IMG/VR virus record: IMGVR_UViG_3300032275_000001
Coordinates: 45,995 to 109,994 of that record
Strand: one strand, 5' to 3'
Source: a virus
Length of the DNA stretch: 64,000 nucleotides
The notes beneath the pieces were generated by a model. That model was not told the DNA's origin and did not search any database. It saw only the letters and a list, made by a program, of their open reading frames with translations. Position numbers and translations under genes: made by a program. This document shows, piece after piece, positions 48,601 through 55,844 of this stretch. Within the stretch, counting starts at the first letter, position 1, and every line of letters begins with the position of its first letter.

Positions 48601-51600
48601 GCTAATAGAAAAACAGGAGCAATGCCTCAATTGCTAAGTATTAAGATTGGTGATGTAAATGTTAAAAATATACAAGAGGATTATTTAATTCCTGTAGGTC
48701 TTGAAGCTGAAAAAACTGGAAACAAAAAGATTGATGGCTTATTAGAAAAACTAAATGGTATCTATAAAAAACTTTCTGCAGAGAAAGCTCTTCCTTCAGA
48801 AAAAATAAATAAAGCTGAGCAATTGAATGCTTTGTTTTCTGCTATTAGACAATTGCAAATGAAACAAAACATTGCTCCATTGTTATATCAAGCAAAAATA
48901 TTAAACAAACAAATTGAAGCTACTATAGATATATATAATACTAAATTCAAGGGTCAGGATAAATCTAAATTTACTGAGCCTGAAATTAGTGAATTCTCAA
49001 ATACATTAGAAGTTATACAGCAAGCTTTAGATTCTTATATAAATCTAGATACAGAATTAAAATTCTTATTTCAAGGTGAATTATCTGAAGAAGATAAGAA
49101 GTTAAAAGAAGAACTTAGAGATACAGTTGATAATGCTAGAGAGTACAAGGATCAATTAAAAGATGTTGATATAGAATATATTGAAAATATAGTTGGTGGA
49201 TCTGCTACAGCTGAGAAGATAGTAAAAGGACTAACTAAATGGTTTGGCAACACTGCTACAATTCAATTGAAAGCATTAGATGTGCTATTTAAAAAATCTA
49301 ATAAAGCATATGCTTTAGCTGGAATGGATGTTCAAACAGAAGTTAAAAGACTAACTGATATAAAGAGTTCTTTTGAAAAGTGGGCATCAGCCAAAGGACT
49401 TAGTGTTAAAAATCAATTTGATTTACTTAAGAAGAAAGAGTCTAATGAATTAATCGATGAGTTCGATCCTAAGTTCTATTCTACATTAAAAGAAAAGATT
49501 AAAGATAAAGACATTAGTTGGATCAAAGATAATGTAGATGTAGAAGCATATAGAAAATATCTTGAAGAAAAAAGAGAGGAAGAGTATCAAAGAATTGATG
49601 ATAAGGCTGCGTACAGAGTAGGTAGCGAAGAACAAATTAATAAAGATATAGCTAGAGAGAAATCTAAAGTGAGTGATCTTTATAATATTCTATCAGATAA
49701 ATCTGTAGGATGGTTACTTGAAAATGATATAAAGAAGTTTCCTAAAAGAGAAACTTGGGAATCTGCTAACTGGAAAGAATTAAATAAACCAGAGAATGCT
49801 CCAGCTAAAGAGTTCTATGATTATATTAAAGAAAGAAATCAATATTACCAAAGTATAGGATATATAAATGCAGCTGATGCTAGAACGTTTCTTCCATGGG
49901 TTAGAAAAAGTTTTACAGAAAAACTTATATTTGGTGGGAATGTTACAATAGGAGAACAGTTCTTAAGAAACATATCTGTTGATGAAGGAGACACAGGATA
50001 TGGAGCGATTGACCCTAATACAGGTAAACCAATTGACACTATACCTAGATACTTAACAGGTAAGATAAATGGAGAAGTATCTACAGATTTATTTAAAACT
50101 ATGGCAATGTACAATGAGTTTGCTATTAAGTTTAAATATTTAACAGATATAGAAGCACAGGGTAGAGCTCTTGTTAGATTGGAAAGAAATAAAAAAGCTA
50201 TTGCAACATCTTATTTTGGTAAAACTGAATATAAAGATGGTGTACTACAATATAATCCAGATAACACAGAGAACACTAAACTAGTTGAGGATATGGTAAA
50301 AGCTATTATCTATCAACAACAATATATACAAAGTGATACATTTGATCAAGTGCTAGGAACATTTGGTAAGTTAGGTGAAAGAGTTAATAAAAAGTTAGGG
50401 ATGAAAATACTTCCTGAAAACTTAGAAGGAAGACAAGTTTCTGTAAACAAAGTAGTTACACAATTAAATAATTCATTCCAAGTGATGACATTAGGATTGA
50501 ACCCTCTATCTTCTTTGTCAAATTTATTTGGTGGTAAGACACAATCATTTATAAACTCAGGTAAGTATTTTACTAAGACAGATTTTGTAACTACAGAGAT
50601 GTGGTTATTAGGAAATAAAATGGGTGGACAAGATAAACAAAAAGCATTAGCTGCTTTAGATTATTTCATTCCATTCACTGATAATTATAATAGACAGGCT
50701 GCTACAAAACTTTCTCTAAATAAGTTAAATGATGAGGCTGTTCAAGATTTTCTTATGGTTATGATGAGAAGTGGTGAGGAGTCTGTACAGACTACTAACT
50801 TCTTTAGCTTTATAAAGAATTCAATTGTATTAGATGCTCAAGTGATTAATACTAGAGAGTATTTAAAATCAACTGATGAATATAGAGACTTCTATGCAGG
50901 AACACAAAGTGAAAGAGATGCTAGAGCTACAAAGTTTGAAGAAGATGTAAAAGCTCTTAATGAAGAGAAAGGTGTTTTACAATTAGGAAAAGTTGTTGAG
51001 GGTGAGTTTGTAATTCCTGGTGTAGAAAGAAAGTCTGATTCTGTAATAGAACTTAGAAGAAAGGTGCAACAGTTCACTAGTGATGCATTAGGAAACTTAA
51101 CAGAAGAGAACAAACGTTTAATCAACTTAAATGTATATGGTAAATCATTCATGGTGTTCAAGAACTGGATTCCTAGACTTGTAGATGTACGTATGGGTAA
51201 TGTTAAATATAATTCTGCTTCTGATGCATATGAATGGGGAAGAACTAGAATGTTTGTTAGAATGATATCTGAAGATCTAATGGGATCTGTAGGAAACATC
51301 ATTAATACATTACAAGGAAATGATAAGGGGATGGCATTTGTTAGAGAACTCTATGAAAAAAAGAAAGCTGATTATGAAACTGATACTAATAAAGAGTTTC
51401 AAATGACAGAGGCTGAGTTCACTGATCTTGTTAAACAGAATTTAAAAAATCAAATTGTAGATTTCTTATTCTATGCAGGATTGTTTGCATTATATCTAGG
51501 AGTGAAAGCACTTGCACCTGATGATGATGAGGACCCAGCAGTAAGAAATCAACACAAGTTTGCATTAAAAGCAATTGATAAACTTAGAGATGAGATTGGA

Positions 51601-51882
51601 TATTTCTATGATCCAACTAGTATTGGTACATTAGTATCAGGAGGAGTATTTCCATCAGTACAATTGTTAACTAATTATAGAAAGGCATTAAGTAGTTTCT
51701 TAGTTGAAAATTATGCAATTGCAACAGGAGATGAAAAACTAGAAGAAAAGAATAAAGTGATTAAATACTGGATGAAATCTTTCAAGGTGACTAATCAAAT
51801 GTCAGCTCTGCTACCTTTATTTTCACCAGAGCTTGCAAAAGATCTTGACATCAGAATGCAATCAAAATTTGGTATTAGGTAG
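45679..51882 (+). CDS. 2,067-residue virion protein with PD-(D/E)XK nuclease domain
   Basis: Three recognisable parts. Residues ~610-690 hold PEEAMHFAIEI (E615, E616, H619) and a downstream KKEAIGKVLAEVI, a pattern I associate with zincin-like domains in Bacteroidota phages and plasmids. Residues ~815-950 form a RecB/Cas4-type PD-(D/E)XK nuclease: GTAGHADLEH (H825), GTVDFLAI (D902), ILDWKFM (D916, K918) and QMEQY (941-945). Residues ~1,926-1,945 (FLFYAGLFALYLGVKAL) are a membrane segment. It follows the polymerase by 3 bases and is probably co-packaged; a nuclease could degrade host DNA or trim phage ends on entry. It ends in TAG. Confidence 0.72.
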   Translation: MANCPNKNLEEWKLLVASRGEDVAYYLWDKYNTRVPESESKIEIVKTGLKATNILQSPKADQFFGAVAKNKISGDFFWKKMQADLGVPKDQLEILKSFNTQDRGELISSLLANYSFAIEINTAKTKDTLTSYEESGGVSAFKRDGKYYMSDPDVGESNEITKEAYDQWIKDSKTFLDKNADYYSNLTVPGGTNYTENEIATPAITPSIKGHAQFATDQGIGWFRSDEQAVVTSPENVEDDIDLWTAKKVNGKIIVPTNKATKTRRILEVQSDLFQKGRDRKNLTGIPTNSVITAALFENEEYSFELNDYAYDAVVEDIYYEEENQTEPTTVYYKNGMRISNKEMEIAKKEYEKQNIPQSKNQFLQLLNQGSNWVTFFVKSIIQDSAKKGYEKVLFPSGETAAKVEGHETLANQLQTMNQDLENFKSDLEIEKTALAKLESFRKLKEEELYEYNLTKDSLEREITNVEGSIVSTDTKINQVEAKIKNYKDNGIGKLKPIENFYENTVKNVLNKQYGKENVKQVTDEYGNTWNEINIVPEREQQPIMLQKKEGPIPTSASSKTIAALKDFIKRIGVDIKNVKDIVIDGVRQDANGAAFMMQKLIQVVEGKEAQALPEEAMHFAIEIIEQKNPKLFNQFLKEITDYTIYNEVLRDYSDDPKYQTPEGKPDIRKLKKEAIGKVLAEVIINQSEGISEHPEKIAKVETWWSKIVDYLTNLFTTSGFDKASMDILSGKSIGTAEDIVDGGVYLQKTEQTKQEQIYNSIKEIASKIKKEDDGYSIDGKKIGERVSDIVAKWYKRRLGEGSLTNDEFTNTVNDLKATKGTAGHADLEHAFEIFVDENGKLRDEILNDDGYVSQLNPNDRTMYDILKKNLQDRLATFPKGTIFMSEATLYDAKRDLAGTVDFLAITPEGKVNILDWKFMDLNTNKYEDIPWYKINAWNIQMEQYKYMISRVYNVKNENFEQTRMIPIKAVYSEANRKTGAMPQLLSIKIGDVNVKNIQEDYLIPVGLEAEKTGNKKIDGLLEKLNGIYKKLSAEKALPSEKINKAEQLNALFSAIRQLQMKQNIAPLLYQAKILNKQIEATIDIYNTKFKGQDKSKFTEPEISEFSNTLEVIQQALDSYINLDTELKFLFQGELSEEDKKLKEELRDTVDNAREYKDQLKDVDIEYIENIVGGSATAEKIVKGLTKWFGNTATIQLKALDVLFKKSNKAYALAGMDVQTEVKRLTDIKSSFEKWASAKGLSVKNQFDLLKKKESNELIDEFDPKFYSTLKEKIKDKDISWIKDNVDVEAYRKYLEEKREEEYQRIDDKAAYRVGSEEQINKDIAREKSKVSDLYNILSDKSVGWLLENDIKKFPKRETWESANWKELNKPENAPAKEFYDYIKERNQYYQSIGYINAADARTFLPWVRKSFTEKLIFGGNVTIGEQFLRNISVDEGDTGYGAIDPNTGKPIDTIPRYLTGKINGEVSTDLFKTMAMYNEFAIKFKYLTDIEAQGRALVRLERNKKAIATSYFGKTEYKDGVLQYNPDNTENTKLVEDMVKAIIYQQQYIQSDTFDQVLGTFGKLGERVNKKLGMKILPENLEGRQVSVNKVVTQLNNSFQVMTLGLNPLSSLSNLFGGKTQSFINSGKYFTKTDFVTTEMWLLGNKMGGQDKQKALAALDYFIPFTDNYNRQAATKLSLNKLNDEAVQDFLMVMMRSGEESVQTTNFFSFIKNSIVLDAQVINTREYLKSTDEYRDFYAGTQSERDARATKFEEDVKALNEEKGVLQLGKVVEGEFVIPGVERKSDSVIELRRKVQQFTSDALGNLTEENKRLINLNVYGKSFMVFKNWIPRLVDVRMGNVKYNSASDAYEWGRTRMFVRMISEDLMGSVGNIINTLQGNDKGMAFVRELYEKKKADYETDTNKEFQMTEAEFTDLVKQNLKNQIVDFLFYAGLFALYLGVKALAPDDDEDPAVRNQHKFALKAIDKLRDEIGYFYDPTSIGTLVSGGVFPSVQLLTNYRKALSSFLVENYAIATGDEKLEEKNKVIKYWMKSFKVTNQMSALLPLFSPELAKDLDIRMQSKFGIR

Positions 51883-51886
51883 GAAC

Positions 51887-51896
51887 GCTATATTAT
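51887..51896 (+). promoter_or_regulatory. GCTATATTAT upstream motif, copy 2
   Basis: Exact copy of the 10-mer at 1671 and 58853. It begins four bases after the preceding stop codon and 31 bases before the TTTG element at 51918. Confidence 0.5.
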
Positions 51897-51917
51897 ACCA
51901 TCTATTTTCTATAACAC

Positions 51918-51948
51918 TTTGACGTTAAGTTTATAAACATTATTTTTA
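51918..51948 (+). promoter_or_regulatory. Bacteroidota-type promoter for collagen-like fibre operon
   Basis: TTTG at 51918-51921, 19-base spacer, TATTTTTA at 51941-51948 (one mismatch to TAnnTTTG). ATG of the fibre gene follows at 51968. Confidence 0.7.
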
Positions 51949-51967
51949 CACATTATACAACATACCT

Positions 51968-53653
51968 ATGAATCAATTTTGTGAAGCTATACCATGTCCT
52001 GTTATACTAAATTCTACCTGCGTATTCTACGAAGGAGCTAGTTTAGTATGTTCAGGAATCAATACTAATGATACCCTTGAGACTGTCATAGTTAAGTTAA
52101 ATCAAAAACTATGTAATGTTAGTGGAACATCTGGTACAAGTGGCACTAGTGGGACCAGTGGTACAGCAGGTACAAGTGGTCAAAATGGAGATAGATATAG
52201 AACAACTAGTACTGATGAATTTACATTAGGACAAGGAGGATCATTAAATGTTGATACATTCTTATCATACACTCCTGGACAATCTATTGTTATATCACAC
52301 AATGCATATAACTATCAAGAATGTATTGTTATTAATTATGATCCTTTAACAGGCATATTAAACTTTGAGTCTCCTACACAAGTTATTGGATCAGGAACAT
52401 TTGACTATTGGGATATAAACCTTGATGGTTCAACAGGTGGTGATGGATCTTCAGGAAGCTCTGGATCTTCTGGCACAACAGGTACCTCAGGAACATCAGG
52501 AACAAGAGGAACTTCTGGAAGCAGTGGTTCATCAGGTGTTAACGGAACTAGTGGAACTAGTGGTAGTAGTGGAAGTAGTAGTACGTCTGGTACTGCTGGT
52601 ACAAGTGGTACATCAGGAAATAATGGATTGGGTGGTAGCAGTGGTACATCTGGGACTAGTGGAACAAATGGAGCCAATGGTATAAATGGAACAAGTGGTA
52701 CTACAGGTACATCAGGTACTAGCGGAACAAGTGGTAACACTGGTTTAAATGGTAGTAATGGAACTTCTGGTACATCAGGCACAACAGGAACTAGTGGTAG
52801 TGATGGAAGTTCAGGCACATCGGGCACTACAGGAACTTCTGGTACTAGTGGTAGTTCAGGAACAAGCGGTACTTCAGGCAATGATGGTTCTTCTGGAACT
52901 AGTGGAACGTCAGGAACTAGTGCTACGTCTGGAACAAGTGGTACTAGTGGTGTAAATGGTATATCATCAGGACAGGTTTATTATTTTAATGAATCTATCA
53001 ATCAAACACCATATAAAGAATTTTCACCTATACCAACAAGTGAAATTCAACAAACTATAACTGCTACTATTGCAAATGGTGTAACATCAACTATTCAATC
53101 ATATTTAACACCTTCAACTTATCCGAATGTTTCAGTAATACCATTAGGTGTATGGTCATTCTACTTACACGCATATAAACAAAATAATAATGCAAGTTTT
53201 GATATATTCTGTGAAGTTTATAAAAGAACAACAGGAGGAGTTGAAACTTTATTATTTTCAACTGACCCATCACCTGTAACATCAAATTCACCAAATCCAT
53301 CAATGATATTATCTGATGGATTTCAGGCAGGATTTTCAATAAATACAACAGATAGAATATTAGTTAAAGTTAGAGCAACTAATACATCAAACCAATCACA
53401 TACAATTACCTTTGTTACTGAAGGAACAACTTATTATTCTTTTGCTCAAACAACATTAGGTGTAGTTAATAGTTCATCTGGTACTAGTGGATCTTCAGGA
53501 ACTTCTGGTAGTAATGGTTCAAGTGGAAGTAATGGTAGTTCTGGAACAAATGGAAGTAATGGATCTTCAGGTACTAGTGGAACAGCAGGAAACAATGATG
53601 GAAACTCAGATTATTTACTTATGGTAAGTTTTAGAACATTATATAATTATTAA
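51968..53653 (+). CDS. Collagen-like fibre protein (Gly-Thr-Ser repeats)
   Basis: The 561-residue product opens with the shared fibre anchor (CEAIPCPVILNSTCVFYEGA, then GINTNDTLETVIVKLNQKL). Gly-X-Y repeats follow: a short run at ~52-70, a long run at ~154-333 dominated by GTS, GSS and GTT triplets, and another at ~502-545. Between the last two is a beta-rich domain (about 340-500, EFSPIPTSEIQQTITATIAN). The repeats should form a trimeric collagen-like triple helix; phages use such rods in fibres. Almost every X or Y position is Thr or Ser, leaving many possible O-glycosylation sites. Frame-shifted long open frames on both strands over the repeats are by-products of the low complexity. Confidence 0.82.
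   Translation: MNQFCEAIPCPVILNSTCVFYEGASLVCSGINTNDTLETVIVKLNQKLCNVSGTSGTSGTSGTSGTAGTSGQNGDRYRTTSTDEFTLGQGGSLNVDTFLSYTPGQSIVISHNAYNYQECIVINYDPLTGILNFESPTQVIGSGTFDYWDINLDGSTGGDGSSGSSGSSGTTGTSGTSGTRGTSGSSGSSGVNGTSGTSGSSGSSSTSGTAGTSGTSGNNGLGGSSGTSGTSGTNGANGINGTSGTTGTSGTSGTSGNTGLNGSNGTSGTSGTTGTSGSDGSSGTSGTTGTSGTSGSSGTSGTSGNDGSSGTSGTSGTSATSGTSGTSGVNGISSGQVYYFNESINQTPYKEFSPIPTSEIQQTITATIANGVTSTIQSYLTPSTYPNVSVIPLGVWSFYLHAYKQNNNASFDIFCEVYKRTTGGVETLLFSTDPSPVTSNSPNPSMILSDGFQAGFSINTTDRILVKVRATNTSNQSHTITFVTEGTTYYSFAQTTLGVVNSSSGTSGSSGTSGSNGSSGSNGSSGTNGSNGSSGTSGTAGNNDGNSDYLLMVSFRTLYNY
52428..52966 (+). repeat. Collagen-like Gly-X-Y coding repeat
   Basis: About 180 codons of GGN-ACN-AGT/TCN triplet repeats, without an exact DNA unit longer than a few codons. 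Shorter runs of the same type lie near 52121-52183 and 53471-53600 in the same gene. Recombination between runs could change rod length. Confidence 0.85.
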
Positions 53654-53666
53654 AAATAAATAAATT

Positions 53667-54116
53667 ATGGCATTGACGAATGGACAAATACCAGTATTAG
53701 CAAACGTACCAAATAGTGGTGTTGCGGTAATAACTGGAACAACAATTGGAACTTTAGGTTCTGATACAAATGGTGTAGTAGTATATACTGCAGGTAGTTT
53801 AGGTGGTAGAATATATTCACTTACAGCAGTTACAAGCTCAACAGTAATTGTAAATACATATGTATATATATTAAGAGGATCAACAGTTATTCCATTGGGA
53901 TTAGTTAGTATTCCTTTATCATCAGGTAATACATTGGCAGTAAAATTTAATGTTGATTATCTTGATGGTGTAAATATATTAGGATTACCATTAGATAATA
54001 CTGGTAAAAGATATATTCCTCTTCAAGGTGGTGATAAATTAAAACTAACTACTATTATCAATATAGCAGCAGGATCTGCTTGGGTTACTGCTCATGGTGC
54101 TGATTATCAAGCATAA
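53667..54116 (+). CDS. Small beta-rich structural protein
   Basis: The 149-residue product (LTNGQIPVLANVPNSGVAVI, then GSDTNGVVVYTAGSLGGRIY and YIPLQGGDKLKLTT) is a chain of short strands with Gly/Thr/Val turns and no helices, typical of a small beta-barrel or fibre-tip domain. Similar proteins accompany fibre genes in Bacteroidota phages. It lies 13 bases after the collagen-like gene. It may be a fibre tip, a decoration protein or a chaperone; nothing in the sequence decides. Confidence 0.5.
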   Translation: MALTNGQIPVLANVPNSGVAVITGTTIGTLGSDTNGVVVYTAGSLGGRIYSLTAVTSSTVIVNTYVYILRGSTVIPLGLVSIPLSSGNTLAVKFNVDYLDGVNILGLPLDNTGKRYIPLQGGDKLKLTTIINIAAGSAWVTAHGADYQA

Positions 54117-54130
54117 AATAATAACTATAT

Positions 54131-55204
54131 ATGACTGGTATTGAAAATGGTTTAGTAAATGGTGTATATGATAATTCATTAAATGGGTTATGTGGAGGAC
54201 TTATGGGACAACATCAACAAATAAGTGAAGTAAATACATTTATCTTTACTATTAAAACAACTTCAACAAAAACTATTGTTCTTCCACTTATGTCAACTGG
54301 AACTTATAATTTCTGGGTTGATTGGGGTGATGGTATTAAAGATTTTGTAAGAACCTACGGTCAAATATACTCAGGCGAAACTGTTGCAAGAACACATACT
54401 TACCCGACTGCGTTAAGAAACTATACCATAAAAATAACTGGAGTATGCCGTGGATGGTCGTATTTCGGATTAACGCTTGAACAAACTAAAATATTGACAA
54501 TAGAAAGATTTGGGTGTTTGGAATTAATTAGCGATGCCAATGGGCAACAATTTGCGGGTTGTAGTATTTTAGATTTATCAAATGTTAAAGATACACCAAG
54601 ATTAAATTATATAACTCAACTTGTCCAAACATTTCAATATTGTAGTAAATTAAAAATTAATTTACTTAATAATTGGGATGTTAGTAAAATATTTAGTCTT
54701 TCAACAACATTCAATGGGTGTTCCGTGCTTAATGAAGATATTGGTAATTGGAACGTGAGTACTGTATCGAATATGGGAGGATTATTTGCAGATGCAGTAT
54801 TATTTAACAGAGATATTAGTAATTGGAACGTGAGTAACGTGACATTTATGCAAGCAACATTCTCAAACGCTGCGTCCTTTAACCAATCTATCGGGTCGTG
54901 GGATGTTAGTAAAGTAACGAGTATGAATGGTATGTTTAGTAACGCCGCTGCTTTCGACCAAAACATAGGAAATTGGAACGTAAGTATATGTACTAATTTT
55001 GGAAGTTTTATGTCAACAAAAACACCTGCAACATTTTCAGCAGCTAATTTAGATGCTATTTATAATGGTTGGAGTAGTAGACCATCAAATTCAAATTTAA
55101 GTATTTCTTTTGGTACTGCAAATTATACAATAGCAGGTGGTAGTGCAGGCAGATCGATTTTAGTAAGTCGTGGATGGACAATAGTTGACGGAGGAGGAAT
55201 TTAA
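54131..55204 (+). CDS. DUF285/BspA-type repeat surface protein
   Basis: The 357-residue product has a short N-terminus, a PKD-like strand region (YNFWVDWGDGIKDFV) and then at least four ~25-residue repeats: NNWDVSKIFSLSTTF, IGNWNVSTVSNMGGLF, ISNWNVSNVTFMQATF, IGSWDVSKVTSMNGMF and IGNWNVSICTNFGSF. This (F)N.(D/S)I..W(N/D)VS.VT.M..MF unit is the DUF285 (BspA-like) leucine-rich-type repeat of bacterial surface proteins and some phages. A C-terminal strand region ends VDGGGI. The repeat block uses more G and C (AACGTGAGTAACGTGAC, ATCGGGTCGTGG) than the rest of the window, a sign of recent transfer. Likely receptor-binding or adhesion protein. Confidence 0.78.
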   Translation: MTGIENGLVNGVYDNSLNGLCGGLMGQHQQISEVNTFIFTIKTTSTKTIVLPLMSTGTYNFWVDWGDGIKDFVRTYGQIYSGETVARTHTYPTALRNYTIKITGVCRGWSYFGLTLEQTKILTIERFGCLELISDANGQQFAGCSILDLSNVKDTPRLNYITQLVQTFQYCSKLKINLLNNWDVSKIFSLSTTFNGCSVLNEDIGNWNVSTVSNMGGLFADAVLFNRDISNWNVSNVTFMQATFSNAASFNQSIGSWDVSKVTSMNGMFSNAAAFDQNIGNWNVSICTNFGSFMSTKTPATFSAANLDAIYNGWSSRPSNSNLSISFGTANYTIAGGSAGRSILVSRGWTIVDGGGI

Positions 55205-55215
55205 AAACAAATAAT

Positions 55216-55410
55216 ATGAACAATTTTTATTTAGCACATAACGAGATAGATGTATTTCATTATGGTAGTATTCAAGAAGGTCAAACTGTAACAACAGGAC
55301 AACCGTTCCTTGAATATTTTGAAACAGAACAAGGTTTAATTGACAGAGTGCTTGAGTTAGATCAAGAATATATAAGTACATCACCAATTATTAATCAATC
55401 ACAAATATGA
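55216..55410 (+). CDS. Small acidic protein of unknown function
   Basis: The 64-residue product (NNFYLAHNEIDVFHYGSIQE, then TTGQPFLEYFETEQGLIDRV) is acidic and has no membrane segment. I know similar small proteins placed after tail-fibre genes in phages of Bacteroidota, but no function. Its stop overlaps the start of the holin-like gene (ATGA), so the two are probably co-translated. Confidence 0.55.
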   Translation: MNNFYLAHNEIDVFHYGSIQEGQTVTTGQPFLEYFETEQGLIDRVLELDQEYISTSPIINQSQI

Positions 55411-55670
55411 ATAAATTTATAGAAGAAAGATGGTACATGCATCTAATAGGTGGGGCTATTACAGTAACACCAATTATTTGGTTGTTGATTAAATTTGATC
55501 CTTCCTTTGATATAGGTAAAATTGCTCAAGTATTTATTGCTGGGTTATTTGCTTATTTTATAGGATTTACATGGGAATGGTACAATGGAAAATACCACGA
55601 AGCACCTTTTGATTGGAATGATATAGCATTTACAATGCTAGGAGCAATTATAGGAACAATATTATTATAA
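55407..55670 (+). CDS. Three-helix membrane protein, holin-like
   Basis: The 87-residue product has three likely membrane segments: about 11-28 (HLIGGAITVTPIIWLLI), 40-58 (AQVFIAGLFAYFIGFTWEW) and 70-87 (IAFTMLGAIIGTILL), with a charged N-terminus (NKFIEERW). The size and helix count fit class I holins. It lies 5 kb from the endolysin, on the other side of the minus-strand gene, so a different membrane role is possible. A terminator overlaps its stop codon. Confidence 0.5.
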   Translation: MNKFIEERWYMHLIGGAITVTPIIWLLIKFDPSFDIGKIAQVFIAGLFAYFIGFTWEWYNGKYHEAPFDWNDIAFTMLGAIIGTILL

Positions 55671-55719
55671 AGGCAGCTGCTATGGGAATTAGCTGGTTGG
55701 AGAGAACAAAGCTGCCTTT
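55669..55719 (+). terminator. Terminator hairpin after holin-like gene
   Basis: AAAGGCAGCT (55669-55678) pairs with AGCTGCCTTT (55710-55719), ten base pairs with a 31-base loop, overlapping the preceding stop codon. The following bases are A/T-rich (AAATTTTAAAT). Confidence 0.7.
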
Positions 55720-55731
55720 AAATTTTAAATT

Positions 55732-55812
55732 ATGACAAATCAAGATAAAAATTGGATATTATTTTGGATATATGTTATTGTAACAACAATATTTATTCTT
55801 TCATTTAAGTAA
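55732..55812 (+). CDS. 26-residue single-helix membrane peptide
   Basis: ATG at 55732, TAA at 55810. The peptide has a polar start (TNQDKN) and one hydrophobic helix (WILFWIYVIVTTIFILSF), ending in K. Its leader (TTTTAAATT) is typical of starts in this phage. It lies between two terminators, so it would be made only from read-through. Possible small holin or antiholin partner. A chance open frame cannot be excluded. Confidence 0.4.
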   Translation: MTNQDKNWILFWIYVIVTTIFILSFK

Positions 55813-55820
55813 TCAAATAT

Positions 55821-55844
55821 AAACCCTCTATACGAGGGTTTTTA
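55821..55844. terminator. Bidirectional terminator between convergent genes
   Basis: AAACCCTC (55821-55828) pairs with GAGGGTTT (55834-55841) around a 5-base loop; T-rich bases follow on the plus strand (TTTATTATTT) and T/A-rich bases on the minus strand. It overlaps the stop codon of the minus-strand glycosyltransferase gene and should stop transcription from both sides. Confidence 0.82.

Noticed and set aside
52405-52881. Long open frames on both strands across the collagen-like gene
   Set aside because: They arise from the GGN-ACN-AGT triplet repeats, encode only Pro/Val/Leu or Val/Gln/Leu low complexity, and lie wholly inside a well-supported fibre gene.
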